Counted from the first letter of the stretch, positions 36,991 through 50,350 are shown. The stretch: DNA of 64,000 bases from Lineus longissimus (GCF_910592395.1 NC_088319.1:16926001-16990000), one strand, 5' to 3'. Notes: a model not told the origin generated them from the letters alone. Numbers and translations are program-made.

Positions 36991-38560
36991 GAGACATCTT
37001 ATATGTTAAAACCTCCAGATGCTTGGCAAAACCGCCATCTGGTTACATGCAGTATGTATTTGAGCTGCATATTTTCACGAACTTCGCACCGGGAGGGTAC
37101 CTTTCAATTATTGTTCTTTTAACAACTTCTTGAGTCGAACATAGTATTACCGTGGCGGCGAGTAAACTTTGAATGGAGCAGTGATTCTACCGTTAGATTG
37201 CGAATTAGACTTTTCTCTTTCTAACCACCAACATTTAAATTCGTCATAAACGATAACACTCTCTCATGGTATAAAATCACGCATGGGTTCTTCGTGTGGG
37301 AGTATGACCTGGTGCTCAAAGGTGACTCTTGAAATCCTTTCACATTAGGCGCAGCACCTCACACACCGCAATATAACTATCAAAGTTCTCACGCCTCAGA
37401 GACTTCCAACCGCAAATCATTGTTTGTTACGTGTTTACGAATCGTAACAAAAGGATATGTTGACTCCCAGTCATATCACGTTCTATTATGCATCTCAGTT
37501 TGCACCAGTAGTACACAGCTCACTTATCTTGGCCAAACAAGAGAGCGATTTTTCTCGGAGAGTTGTGATTGCCAGATAGCACAGACAAACCTGGTCCTGG
37601 TAACATGAACGTGCTTCTTCTCACCTCGAAGCCTTTTCCCTCGACTGTCAAAAGGGCTACTTATTGGCTGTGAACGGTATAGTATGTGAAGATGACGTTT
37701 AGAGTTACTGTTTTGGCATTTGAAACTGGACCCGAGAAATGTTAGGGAAATCATGCAGAGATGATGTAGAACATTTTTAGATATATGATACAACATTTTA
37801 GGGTACTCCCGGTTAGGATTTTTTCAGGTTATATACACAAGTATCTGCAATATGGTGTGGATTGATGACTTCTGACGTCACGCCCACGTGATACATGAAG
37901 GCAGAAACAAATGACGTCATACCAAAAACTGCAGCCTTTGAGGCCGTTGGCTAGCCCAGTAAGATGATATTGTATGGTACACTGTACGACAAAATCATCT
38001 ACATGAAGATTGACCCGATGTAACACACCTGCCAACACCTCTCTTGCTGATTTGAATTAGGTCACCTCATCCTGGTATTATTTGGTCCTCCAAGCAGCCA
38101 ATATAGTCACGTTTAACGTGTTTAAGGCCCAAAGTTGATTGGCTTGCCTTCTCAGTGTACGTACCAGCGGATATTTTATAATTTTCATTTGACTAATGAA
38201 ATCACATTTCCAAATCGATGTGAATCTGCGAAAAAGGAAGTGAGGCGTATTAAGGTGTTAACAGATGGTATTGAGGCCGGTGCTTATACACTGCTACAAA
38301 CCTGTCACCTCTAATCCACTACATTATCTTGAAAATCGACCTACATGTGAGACAGGAGTTCATTAGTTTGAGGGGCTAAACATTTTAAGAGAAATAAACA
38401 ATAATTATATATGGGATGATTTTCTTTCTTTTTCCTTTTCGAATAACAATTTTATTCGAATGACGAATACTTACCTGTCGTTGGTGGTCCTTGTCACAAG
38501 AAAGCTATGTACTCTGAATTCATGACAAGAAGTTGTCTCAGATCCATGTTGACATTGCTT

Positions 38561-38601
38561 AAAGATCCCCCCCCCCCGCACTTAAAAAGCGGGGTTTTTT
38601 T
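38561..38601. repeat. Poly-C run with short GC hairpin
   Basis: A C11-like run ending CCCCCGC, spacer ACTTAAAAA, then GCGGGG and a T run. It can fold into a small stem-loop. Low complexity. Confidence 0.5.
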
Positions 38602-39830
38602 GCATTCACTGTCCAGCGAGGCAGACATCCGGAAAGCCAGATTGAGCTTTTTCAGAATTGCGAGAGAACTGGCCATGCTCATTCACCGTTACTCACAATA
38701 CATGTTTTGACAACTGGCGAGAAGAATGAGACCTTTCCGCCGAATGAAGGACACTTAGCATGCTTAGTAACCAAGGGAAGTTACCAGAACACACCTTGAA
38801 GCCACCCTCTGTGTCGGAGGTTAACAGTTGGCAAAGGAGAGAAAGGAAGCGATTGATAGATTCTCTCTCAAAATAGGGCGCGCGGATGCAAGGGGCGGAT
38901 ATAGCCATTTTGCTACCTCGGCAACGCAATTACGTAAAGAAGTACCAAAGATTGGGCGACAAGGTTAGTAAAAGTGAACATATGGATGGATCCACGTGAA
39001 GTCTTATTCTTTGGCACCGCAGGAATAGCCCTTCCTACTCAGTCCATGTGGACACCGACCGGTTAAACGGTTATGGCGTTGAAGTTTTTTCCAGACTCAC
39101 TGTTGGGAGATGGGGTCTTTGGCATTTAGCGACGGATGCGGCTGCTGGTTGGCAGAGGGGGATTACCAACTTTACAACGGAACTAAATCTAAAGGTATCA
39201 TCTTCAACAATGACGCCATCGGTCGAAATTCCATGCCTCGGAACACGATGTCATCAACACTAGCCCTGTCTGGCAATACAATTTCGGTATAACGGCTGGA
39301 TTTCTCTGGGCAAGTTTACCTCCTGGCATTTGGTAACCAATTAATGAGAAGCGAAGTACCATCACAATTCACCCCAACACTGGATTGAGATTTAGTTTTT
39401 AGTAGCACTGTCAATTTAATCCCGCTTGAAAGTCGCCTTGTGTATGCGTGTGGGTGACTTATCTAGCTCCCCTCATTAGTAACTCATATATTGTAGAAGA
39501 GACTGCCACGACCCAGTAGCTACAACTGCAGACACGAGAGACATGGAAGTGATTCAATCCATCATTTATTAGGATCCTCACTGGAGCGAATGTAAAGGAA
39601 CCTCAGATGATCTAATTGATCACGCGGTTTAGTTACTTGGTCACGAAGTGTGGATTTTATCTTTGTTAAATTGGTGTCCTTTTTTTAAAATTTGGTTACC
39701 GAGGGCATCATTTGGTGTTGGTTCTCAAAGAGAAACGTTATCCAGGGTGTCAAACTAAAAAAAGGCATATGCTGAAATGAAAACCCTTGCTGGCGTTGGC
39801 CTGAGGACTCCCCATGAAACGCGTCCTCAC

Positions 39831-40072
39831 AGATTAAAAGGATCTTTGTTTCAACACAATAGGACAGTCAAGGAGCTTAATTTGCCCAGCGGATTAGTCT
39901 CACGAATGAATGCTCTTTTCACAATGTTCAGGGAACAATCATGATGCCAGATTAAAATGATCTTTGCTTCAACACAATAGGAGAGTCAAGGAGCTAAGTT
40001 TGTCCAGCGGATTAGAGTCACGCATGAATGATCTCTTTACAATAGAACAGTTTAGGGACCAATCATGATGCC
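39831..40072. repeat. Tandem duplication, ~118-122 bp unit, two copies
   Basis: Starts AGATTAAAAKGATCTTTG at 39831 and 39949; both copies end ...CAATCATGATGCC. About 85-90% identical by eye. Non-coding. Confidence 0.75.
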
Positions 40073-40099
40073 AAAGATTACACACGTAATTGAACAATG

Positions 40100-42210
40100 A
40101 AGGGGCGAAAGGTTATCGGCGTACAGTACACTTCGAACAAATCGAAATATTTCTTTGACTCGCCTATCTTTGATCTGATATTGATTTTGATATGATTACT
40201 AGCACTCCTCTCCATTAGCGTTGAGTATGTCCCTCTGATGAACATATTCAATAACTAAAAGGCCTCCAAAGTGGTATAGATCACTGGACCTCCTATCTTT
40301 AAACAGGATTCAATAGCCCTAACCACTTGTAACCCGACCTCTCTCAAGCTCTGCTGTACGATGAGAGGTCACTCAAGGCACAAATTGAGCTTGATGAACC
40401 ATTTTGAAAGATGTTACCATCCTGAGTAAGTGGTGCAAATTCCTATGATATTAGGCGTCATTCTATAACCAAATCTAGGATTTCTCGTTTTCACCAAAGT
40501 TATGAATAATATGATTCAGAGGAAAACCTTTAGTTAAGGTGAACCTTTTCCACTAATCGTCAATGCCAAATCACGAAACCGCGATGAGATACCGCGAGAT
40601 ATGACGAATGTCAAATTGATGTTGATAGGAACTGTCTCCATTATACATCAAGAACTTGTACGGACGTGATTCAGTCACCTTTGGCATCAAAAGTGTATGT
40701 TACAACGCGTACATTGAATTACCTCGACCCTTTGTAACCTGTCAGAACGATGTAAATTGACCATTTTACGGTGAAAGTCAGCAATAATTTGGGCCATTGT
40801 GTCATTTCCTCTTCTCCGCCCGTCTCATTTCAAGTCAGTAGTCTTCTTCTTTGCGAATCAGGATTCTGATTTGCTATTGATTTCATTAAGCTGATTCCTT
40901 GCAAGATAAAAATGCCATCTCTTAACGGAATAGTCCTTGCGTTGCTCAACCACTCTCTTGCATTATATCACAGAGAGTGGCCTGAACTTCGAAACTGGCT
41001 ACACACTGGCCACCCATCGGAAACTGATACCTGGAGGCGACGTTTTTTGGGATGATTGAGATATGTAGTATCGAGGTCACTTGGGCTGATTGGGGAGTAG
41101 TATTGATGTCATATAGGACAATTTGTGACAATGCTGTTCACCCTAGTGCTGAACATAATGTTGTTTGCAGAATTATCTATTTGTGCACAGTGCATCGTGA
41201 TACTCAAAGGGCAAGGCCAATTCCCAAGGTGGATGAACGTATCGGTTTGCCTTGAAGAAGTTCTCAATGGTTTATCGACTTGGTTGGCAATGAGAGACAG
41301 TAGTTTACGAACTTAGACCTTCCCGGCCCACGAACTAAGGTGCATCTATGATCTTTGAACTCGGGTCATCATAATGAACTTGCTTGAATGGGCCATCTCG
41401 CATCAATCATCAAATGGAATAAATAAGTCATTGTATGAATAAACAGCTGAGTATTAGTCAATTCGTTGCTAAATTATGGTAATATACTCCAGAAGAGGAG
41501 CCAAATTGTCGCAGCAGATCAAAAGGACAGCGTCCAGGTATATCGATTAATTTCATGGCCTCTTGGATTGTACCGCATGCCTTCAGAGCCTATTGAATAC
41601 CTTTGTCCCAAGAAGAAACGGGAGTCCGTCAAGAAAGGATGTTGTCTCAAGGGCGGGGTCGCAGCCCGTTCGAGCTATGTCGCACTTTACAGCCGCCGAT
41701 TCGACTCCCGCCTCGTCTCGTGAGATCCCTGCCGAACTCTCGCTATGACTCGCGCAGAAGCCACACCCACGTATGCTCCTGTCCTGCTGATTGCGATGAT
41801 GATTTCCCAATTCACTCTGTCCATTGGAGTAGTCAGAACTGTACAGCGATGAGAGTCAGCCTAATTTCTTAGTTCTCTTTGCCTTGATGATAGTAATAGC
41901 AGTATTTAATTCACGTTATATATTCAAAGAAGCCTTGGCCATGCGCACTCTCCTTTCCGATTCCATCGTTGCCAAGAGATCGACGGCGCCTTCCATCATC
42001 TCTGCATTATGCCAACTTCGATGCCGCCGAGTAACACCCAGAGCCGTCTCTGGCAAAATCCAATAACTACATTGACATGATGTTAGGATAGTTGACTTTC
42101 CTTGAACATCATCGTATCAACTTCTCCCACATCCGGGTTGGAAGAAGCTATGATTTGGGTCTACATGATCAAGTGCTACATGATGAAGTGCTGTTTGTTA
42201 CTTATGTCTT
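40100..42210. other. Intergenic, no gene recognised
   Basis: Short frames only. A CCGATTCGACTCCCGCC motif at ~41695 resembles a Pol III B box, but no A box at the right distance was identified. Confidence 0.4.
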
Positions 42211-42218
42211 CAACTGTT

Positions 42219-42439
42219 GTGACCCACTCTACCAAAACTAGGCGCTTGTCGCATCTGAACTTGACAGGTTGATACGGACTTGTTGTTCATTTCCCTATTG
42301 CAGACCTTTTGTGAAATGTGACCAAATCAGTTTGTAATAGATTTCACAAAAGGTCTACAATAGGGAAATGAACAACAAGTCCGTATCAACCTGTCAAGTT
42401 CAGATGCGACAAGCGCCTAGTTTTGGTAGACCGAGTCAC
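42219..42439. repeat. Near-perfect inverted repeat (99-bp arms, 23-bp loop)
   Basis: Left arm 42219-42317, right arm 42341-42439. The arms differ only by one C/T change (ATTGCAGACC vs ATTGTAGACC) and a four-base block near the outer end (CCAC vs TCGG). An RNA across it would fold into a ~99-bp hairpin. Short TGTT occurs on both outer flanks. Could be a foldback/MITE element, a source of small RNA, or an assembly foldback artefact. It lies 600 bp upstream of the GPR157-like gene. Confidence 0.9.
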
Positions 42440-42716
42440 TGTTTATGATATCGAGCTTCCGGCTTTTCACTACATCTCCCTCTTAACCTTGACTTTGCAA
42501 CAGGGGAAAACACAGAAAAGCGTGCCAATCTATCTTCAGCTTTCCGACATAATGATGGGAAACACTCAGAAACTGATAACTCAATAACTCAATAACAATA
42601 CCATACAATATCGCGACCCGGGATCGCCACGGACCAGGAAGTTTTAAGAATCATTCGTGCGCTTTCGAATTGTCATGATGCCCTAATTCATAATATCATC
42701 GACCATGCACGCGATA

Positions 42717-42722
42717 TATAAA
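42717..42722 (+). promoter_or_regulatory. Possible TATA box of the GPR157-like gene
   Basis: ATATATAAAG on the plus strand, ~325 bp upstream of the start codon. There is no other sign of the transcription start, so this is tentative. Confidence 0.35.
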
Positions 42723-43045
42723 GAACATATCGATGGCCTAGACAGTTTATTAGAGCAATGGAATATCATATCCAGTGAGTCACAGAGTTCAATTCAATTC
42801 AAGTAGGCTTTTTATATGATGTTGAACAAAAGTCTGAATCTCGACAGTGTGTAAGTCAGACTGGAACTAAAGCCAAGATAAAGGTAATGGCACCGTGCTT
42901 TTAGGAACTCTTTGCCGCTTTACAGGGCAGCAACGCTCCACCAGAAGCTGATTACTCTTTTGGCATCGTGCTGCCCTGACTGGGATTCATCAAACGAGCT
43001 TTATTCCCATCAAGAGATCTCGAGTCAAACACTGCAGCGATCAAT

Positions 43046-45282
43046 ATGGCGACCATCCCCTGGGTTCCACTAGTGACAGCGCACCTGCGGCCCACTGAAC
43101 CAACCATGCACCCAGCGAAGCTGCCGCTTGTTCCGGACTACGCGCTTATGCTCACAGGAATTAGCTGCATCGCCTCGATCTTCGGCTGCGTGGTGATATT
43201 CTCGACTTTCTTCAGATTCCCAGAATACAGGTCAAACAGCCGAAAACTCTTGTTGTATCTGACTATTGCGGACATTTTCACTGCTGCGGGAAACCTTGTT
43301 GGTATTGTGAGGTACTACATCGTATTCACAGTCCATGGTAGTGTTGTAAGCGACTGCAACAACCAAAGTATCCTCTGCAGGGCGCAGAGTTATGTCACAA
43401 CTGTCTCAAACTTGTCTTCATTCTTTTGGATGTGCGTCATAAGTTTTTATTTCATTGTTGCTGTCGTGAAGACAACAGAGACGGCGGAGCGGATAATGGT
43501 GGCTAGTCATGTGATCTGCTGGGGGCTACCAGGTAAGTTCATGGTCATATAAAGCCTCGTTTTAATCCTAAATTAAGTTGAGCAAATGCTGTGATCCCTT
43601 TGTATCACAAAAATGACGATAATGATGATGATGCTAATGATGATCACATCCAGATTGTTATTCAATTTCACTGCCTGTTAACATTTGGACCTTGTGAAAT
43701 TCATAGCCATGGCATGTAATAAAACAGGACGAGATATTTCTGTGCTCTTTTTTTAGTTATCATCGTCTCTGTGGCCTTGGGGTTCAACATCCTGGGGGAA
43801 GATCTGTCCTACACCAGCGGTGGGTGGTGTTGGATCTCAGAGTGCCAACAGTTATCGAGAGGTACCAAGCTCGCGTGGATGCTGGTGACAGGAAAGTTTT
43901 GGGAATTTGCAACCTATATCATTCTGATTATCAACTATGCTCTGCTGAAGTTTGTGGTTTGGAGGCGGGTAAGTTGACATTACATTCACATATTGAAAGA
44001 AATAACAGAAGAACCCCTGTATCAAGAACACCCCGGCTTGTGACTGACTAATAATGTCCTTGATAGTTTGTGTTCCTCATAGGACTTTACCTCTGCAAAT
44101 GCCTCAAATTAGATTTATAGGGCTCATGCGTCGACTAGTCAATGTAAACGACTGATGCGGTCGGCCACATTGTGAAGGGTTTTCTTCTGACAAAACTGGG
44201 GATGTCTTACCTAAACACGGCAATATCTTGTGAATCAGTCATAAAGACAGCCCCTGGCCCCGTTGAAACACTGAGGTTTCAGGGCATCTGATTGGCGAAA
44301 GCTAGTCAGATCAGTAAGAATGTTCTCTTCTGATCGTAAACGGAAGCAATCTATCATGGCTTTCGATTCCAGCGATTTCAAGGCAACTGGCCACAAGGAG
44401 CCAACTACCTCTCCCACAACGACAAAATGTTCGTGTTCGTTCCAATCATCCTAATCGTGCTGAGGATCTGGGGCACCGTCAAGTTTATATTGTCTTCAAT
44501 CTACTTGGAGGAGAACGTTGTCGGCAATGACATCTACACCGGACAGCAGGTGTTGACGGTTTTACAGGTAATTGCGGTTTTTGACTGTTAGATGACCAGT
44601 AATACGGGGAATTGCTTCAAGATAGCAATAGTCCCGCAGCGGCAGTCTACTTACAGTATATTTGAGGAAGTGATTTGCATAACTAGTTGCGGCCATCTTA
44701 GAATTCAATCAGCCTCGTGACCTCATCACATCAGTATCATTAGACTGTCCAAACCGAGGCATATACTAGAACTGTTTCGGGTCGGTCTCATAAACCAAGA
44801 TGGCGGCAACTAGCAATTGGCAATTTTGGAAAGGTACATATAAAGTTATTGGTTTGCCATAGTTGGTGCTTCTATACCAGTTTGCAGTAGTTTGCCGACT
44901 TCAATTCCTCTTGAGAAGACATGGACCCACAGAAATCGACCGACTTACCATGAGGATTGACATCCTTACCTATACGAGACGAGGCAATATTCTAACTGCA
45001 ATTTGGCGTTTCGGTTTTCAGGGCATCGGAGACAGCGGTCAAGGCTTCTGGAACTTCATACTCTTTTGCGTCCTCACAGAAGACATCCGAAAGAAGGTAT
45101 TCTCCAGGCACCGCTTATCGGACAATTACGTTTCTGTTGATAACAATTCTATAGGAAGCGTATCTTCGTCCGGCTCTGATACTGACGGGCCGATGTTGCA
45201 GCCTGGGCCTTCACCACAGCTTTCGTCGCTTGCCTCGAATGTTCGAGGGTATAACTCAATGAACAGCAATCACGTGACATAA
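43046..45282 (+). CDS. GPR157: GPR157-like seven-transmembrane receptor, four exons, 384 residues
   Basis: Exons 43046-43532, 43757-43968, 44373-44567 and 45022-45282, all with GT/AG ends. Phases are 1, 0, 0 and the stop is TAA. Seen: extracellular N terminus, TM1 MLTGISCIASIFGCVVIFST, TM2 LLLYLTIADIFTAAGNLVGI, TM3 with SNLSSFFWMCVISFYFIVAV, exon 2 with the GGWCWI motif and the WEFATYIILIINYALL helix, exon 3 with VFVPIILIVLRIWGTVKFIL, and exon 4 with QGIGDSGQGFWNFILFCVLTEDIR (TM7 and start of tail). Order, spacing and motifs match vertebrate GPR157. Family knowledge: a ciliary Gq-coupled receptor in vertebrates, related to family B and cAMP-type receptors. The tail is Ser-rich. An in-frame alternative Met lies 20 residues in. 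Confidence 0.93.
43613..43650. repeat. GAT/ATG-type microsatellite in intron 1 of the GPR157-like gene
   Basis: Degenerate trinucleotide run (GATAATGATGATGATGCTAATGATGAT). Confidence 0.7.
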
Positions 45283-46033
45283 GGTTGTGCCATAACTTCG
45301 GATATGGTCATAAAACGAACGATGGAACATTATCTTTAGCATTGGTAATACTTAACCTCCTGTTGAAGGCCGCACTCATACTATTTCCATGTTACCCATT
45401 GTACAAAACATCCTTTTCACATCTTGTCACGAATCAATACAGTACCATTTCCATATGTGTCAAGCTGCTGAGGAGGGAAATCCACCATTGCGATTTGGCG
45501 ATATACATGTAGAGTTCATGTTTTCACTTGTGTCACTGTTCACAATTCATGCGTGTCATGAAGAACGAACGAGTCACTTCCAAAGAGCGGGCTACATACG
45601 ATTCACGATATCACTTTTCACCCTCACGGCGATTTCACCAGCCTAAGTCAGTTAACTCGTGACAAGTGAATCATTACAAGTGACAACGTGAATCCTATAT
45701 AACACCGGCCTATAGGTATCGCCAGTCACCTCACTGAGACAGATCATGGATTTACAACTCGGAATTAAGATTGCCGGCAAGGTAAAAAAGAGATGGTTTG
45801 ATGGCTGGATGTCTATCTGTCCGTTGTCGATTTCGCCTGCTTTCATTTACCTGTAGATTTACATGTCAAATGATCAAAACATTGTCCTAAGCAATTAAGT
45901 AAATTTGAATATGCGTATGCATGAGTCAGTCACCAGGAATCACCTGCATGGTACGTGTTTTAATCTTCATTTTAAACCTTAACATGATTTAAATTCGCAA
46001 TATTAGTTATACGCGTAACTTAATACTTTGACA

Positions 46034-46039
46034 TTTATT
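46034..46039 (-). terminator. Candidate AATAAA poly(A) signal for the 46598 secreted-protein gene
   Basis: Minus-strand AATAAA about 560 bp past the stop codon at 46598; tentative. Confidence 0.35.
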
Positions 46040-46597
46040 TCACCCACCACGTGCAAGCAGTTGATGGTAACAACAAACGATATCCAATGAACACTACTGG
46101 TGTCTGCTTATACAAACTATACTTCAGTTTCACGGATGAGACAATTCAATCATTCGCGGCATGTCCGGCAATTCCAAGAAAACACGTTGCATTTTCCGTG
46201 GTTTAGCGAGATGACCTCGTGGAAAGGAATTAACTTTCCAGGATATCCTACCGCAAAGTACGAAATGCACTCACATAATGTGGTGTTCATTCTTCCTTCC
46301 GTTTGGACGAAACCAATCGATCTCATTTCACAGTGAACAATAGGTACACTTGCTCATAGGCCTTTTCAGGAACTATGGCCCGAATGAAGAACTATATTGC
46401 ATGCACTTGTTATTGCTGGCTGGCAAATGAACATCCTTATGCAGTCCAGATAGAACCTGACCGCGTCCCTTAACAAGTAGAATTTACCACCTTTGAAAAC
46501 AACAAAGCAGAATATGAGTGCGACACAGACAGTTTGAGTCCACTGATCGAAAGAGTATGTGTCAAGTATTTTTCCTATCCTTGAAGTACGACGACTC

Positions 46598-47451
46598 CTA
46601 GTAATAGTCATTCGACGGGAAGGCTAGTCTAGTCCTCTTCTGCATGGGTTCATCTCCATAATATCTCTTCAGAATCCTCGCCAACTCAGCCAGGCCTTTC
46701 AAATCGTGCATAGATCTACCCTGGAAATAAGTAAGTTTATTGTAAATCGAACAGAGTTGAAAGGAACAGTGCGCCGGTAAGGAATTCTGTATCTAACCCT
46801 ATAGTCGTAGAAGGACTTTGGTGTTTTGAAGAACCGTGAAAGGATTTTTCGACCAAAACAAGTATATATGCACCCCGTAGAAGTCTTTCAGAGAAATTGA
46901 AACTCTTTGCCAGTAGTTTTTCTGAATTGCAAAACCATTCTGTGCTTTTCGTTATTGAAAAGCCTCAGCGGAGTACATTTTTTTGTGTTGGCGGAACCCC
47001 CCTTTTTTAGCTTTTTTCAAAACTTCGAAAACCTTTTCTAAGCTGCTGGTCGCAAAGGGGATTTTTACAATATACCCTTCCAAGTGGGTACAATGTCAAC
47101 GGTACAATAAAACAAGAAATTGATTCAAATGTGAATGCAGTTTGGATGATATGCCCAAATACAGATTTATAAGTAACAATGCAACGGCAAGATAACGGAG
47201 AAACGTGAAGTCAGTCAGTGATCGCATACCTCGTCTCTGACACACATGGAATACGTTAGTCCATTTGATCCCAGCTTTAGGATCTCCTTCAGACCAATGC
47301 AACAGTTGACGACCTTGCAATGATTGTAGACAACCTCCTTCCCGAAATCATCTAGCCGGACCTCGCTCTTGTAGCCGATAGGACAACATTCTGCGTACGG
47401 GTCTAATGATCGGAGGTTCATGTTGTCTGCAGGGCCTCGGTAGTTTGCATT
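46598..47451 (-). CDS. Secreted six-cysteine protein of unknown family, exons 2 and 3
   Basis: Exon 2 47451-47230 (acceptor TTCTTCTACAG, donor GACGAG|GTATGC) joins exon 3 46720-46598 (acceptor TTATTTCCAG) in phase 0, stop TAG. With the exon at 52098 the protein is 141 residues. Seen: NANYRGPADNMNLRSLDPYA, a six-cysteine block with two CC pairs (ECCPIGY..., NHCKVVNCCIG, SMCVRDE), then a helix-prone tail with KR sites (ELARILKR, EPMQKR) ending ...TRLAFPSNDYY. The dibasic sites could release two short C-terminal peptides. No family recognised; a secreted hormone-like or structural cysteine protein are both possible. Exon 2 and 3 splice sites are good, so the gene is likely real. Confidence 0.75.
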
Positions 47452-49279
47452 CTGTAGAAGAACCAAAGACATGGGTAAGTAACCTCCGCAAAACCTTATT
47501 TTTGCCTGGGGGTTGAACACAGAAAAAAGTTCAGAAAAAAACGTTTGCGGGAAACGGCAGCTAAAACCCTGGAAGCAATTACCTTGTCTCCGATGCGTCT
47601 CATCTCGCACATTTAGCAGGTGGAGAATCAACAGCTGACAGAACGAGCTAAAAAATGTGAACCGGGGAGCAAAAAGAGTGGAAAAGCTATTATCGAAAAC
47701 AACCTATGGTGTATACTGCTATCTTTTAACGATGATGAGTTTAATGGAAGCCGCGCTAGTCTACAATAAATGAGTGGCGGTAGCGTAGCATTATTAGGCT
47801 AACCTTTCCGAGACATCTGATATCAAACGGTAGGACAAACTGCGCTGTCCAAATCTTTTTTGCAGTAATTGCCTTGCAAAAGATCTAAAACCTTGCCGAA
47901 ACAAACTCGGTTCCTTGAATGACTTGCTGAGGGATTCGAAAATGATAAAGAGGATTGTTTTTTTTAGTTGTCATGAAATGATGAAATGATGAAAAAGTGT
48001 CCATGAAATAAAAATGCCTCAAAATCATCGATTAGATGGCAACGGTTGTTTCATTACGCCAGGCCCCCTTCAGGAGCGCTACGGATGACGCGCCCGTCTG
48101 GCTCCTCGCGCTGACCTACTTTAGATCGTGGCGCTTGCAGGATCATCACAGTAGGCGGGCACAGTAAATGGACGTAGCAGACTACCGAGTCCATTGAGCA
48201 TTTACTCGGCCAGGGTAGCGGGCATCAAGGACATGTACTGTCTCAGATGTTTAGCTGATTCGAAGTTTGACCGAGAAGATAGGATCGATAAATGTAAGTT
48301 CAAATGTCTCTTCTCTCGTTATCCAGATCGACCCTCATACCTCGATCCATGATGATACAACGCGCACACCGAGAAGACTGTAGACACTGGTATAATAACG
48401 TCCTATACTCGTTGGTCATCTTGAGAGAACGCAAAGCCTATACAGTTCATTCAAAGCATGTACAGTAATATTATATGATGTAATTTATGCGGGCAAAGGC
48501 CTGGTCGGGATTTCCAAAGCGGGGGTCGCTTCTCAGAAATAAGGTTTTTCACGGTCAATTTTAATGATGGCTTTGGTAAATTTCAGTAGAATATATTCCA
48601 CGCATTTGCACCTAGAATCCCCTTGCCACATTCAGAGTGGTTGAATACAGCTATAAATCCCGCCCAGGTTGATGTCCTGATCCTGTTCTGAGGAATTGAT
48701 ATTTTGGAGTCACACATGTAATTAATGATTTAATACTACACGTTTGCTACCAACAGTTATATCAAACGGAGTTTATAACAACTTCATCAACAGATGGGCT
48801 GAATTTTAATGCTTCCTGTCCAAATATCAGTTATGACATGCAGATATAGGTGAAGCCCGTATCTTATGCCCTCACATCACCTCTCAGTTAAGGGTGATGT
48901 GAGCATACCTTGCAATTTAGTTCAAAACTACAGGCCGGAATGTCGTGAATTTTAGCTCATGTAACTTCTATACATGGTAAGCCACCCAGGTATTCAAGAT
49001 ACCAAAATGACACTTTGCAGGTGTCAGGTTATTGGTTTTCGACACCTGTTTGCCAAGAAGTGAATCAGACCGGACCAACCTTCATATGGCCTAGGGTATG
49101 TAGGATACGTGTGTACCGAGTTAAACATAAATGATCATCACTGTTGGTGTCCAGGTTACAGGCGAACGTCCACTGAATGCCAGTTTGGCCTCTGTACGTT
49201 GGCTGGGAAAGGACAACAAATGATTTTTTTTCAGGAAATATCTCGATCGATGACCTGATATATAATAATAATAAATATT

Positions 49280-49361
49280 ATCTCGAGCGCTCGAGATATT
49301 ATCTCGTGCAATCGAGATAAATAACTCGATCGCCCGAGATGATATGTCGATCGCTCGAGAT
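49280..49361. repeat. Array of four ATCTCG-N6-CGAGAT dyads at 21-22 bp spacing
   Basis: Dyads at 49280-49297 (perfect palindrome), 49301-49318, 49323-49340 and 49344-49361. Each has inverted half sites ATCTCG/CGAGAT (the third AACTCG, the fourth ATGTCG) around six bases. Start-to-start spacing is 21, 22 and 21 bp, about two helical turns. Flanked by TAA-rich sequence. It lies in the intron of the secreted-protein gene. Confidence 0.8.
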
Positions 49362-49504
49362 AAATAAATAAATCATGTGATGTCCTTTCCCAACCCCCGT
49401 ATCTATGACCTTGAAAAGCAGGTCAGGTTAAATATCCGTTTTCATTAAGTTAAGCCATGGTATAAAATTAATGCCCATCCGGCCAGCAGTTGAAGACTAC
49501 TAGC

Positions 49505-49735
49505 AATTTTTAGCTCACCTGGTCGAGCTTACATGTATTTCTTCACGTCTTGTCCATCGTTCAATGTCTGTCCGTCGTCTATTGACCGTCGTCCGTCGTC
49601 TGGTGTCCGTCGTCCGTCGTCTGGTGTCCGTCGTCAGTCGTTCATCGTTTGTCGTCCATTGTCCGTCATCCGTCGTCCATTGTCCGTCGTCCGTCGTCCG
49701 TCGTCTATCGTCCGTCGTCTGTTGTCGGTCAACAC
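49505..49735. repeat. GTCCGTCGTC minisatellite within an interspersed repeat
   Basis: From 49562 to 49733 the sequence is a degenerate array of ~10-bp GTCCGTCGTC units and variants. It follows TTAGCTCACCTGGTCGAGCT, a segment of the kind that precedes such arrays in molluscan repeats. Open frames here are repeat artefacts. Confidence 0.75.
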
Positions 49736-49989
49736 AATGCTGGCACGATTGCTATTTACGCTGTTTGACGGGTTGAAAATTGAACTAAAAACCCGAAGAA
49801 CAGAACTTGGAAGGCTATCAACGGAATCTCGGAATTCTCGTAATACAATAGTCAGTCCTTTCATGCAACTCTCTGGTCGTGTTTCTAAATGTCATCTTGC
49901 TTTACGCTTCCAACTCTCTTTTGGTTAAGAGTGGAAGTGCTTCGCTCCTACTTTCAGCTCCTACTTCTCCAGCAGAGTGGCAGAAGCAC

Positions 49990-50350
49990 ATCGGAGGAAA
50001 TCTTGGATGGAAGTGGATGAACAACATGTGGGAAGCGTCTTAGACAGGACACCGGATGGTAACGGGTCGCTGGCACGTTGGAAAGGAAACTTTGATGTAG
50101 CCTGTCGGTAGCGTGTTTGAAAGGAAACAATGGATGAAGTGGTCGGTAGCACGTCGGAAAGATCTTGATGTGGTAGCGTATTTGAAAGGATACTTGATGG
50201 TAGCTTGTCAGTAATGCAGCGTACAGGAAACTTGGATGGTAGCGCATCAGAAAGAAAGCTTCGATGGTAGCGTGTTGGTAGCGTAACGAAAGGAAACTTG
50301 GTTCAGCGTGTTGGTAGCGCGCCAGAAAATCATCTTTTGTTTCAGTAGCA
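49990..50350. repeat. Degenerate minisatellite, ~30-45 bp unit
   Basis: About eight decayed copies of a unit like GGTAGCGTGTTGGAAAGGAA then ACTTGGAT. The minus-strand open frame (rich in RYH/ATRYHP) is an artefact of the repeat. Intronic. Confidence 0.65.

Noticed and set aside
49533-49928. Plus-strand frames rich in SVVRRPSS
   Set aside because: Translation of the GTCCGTCGTC minisatellite.
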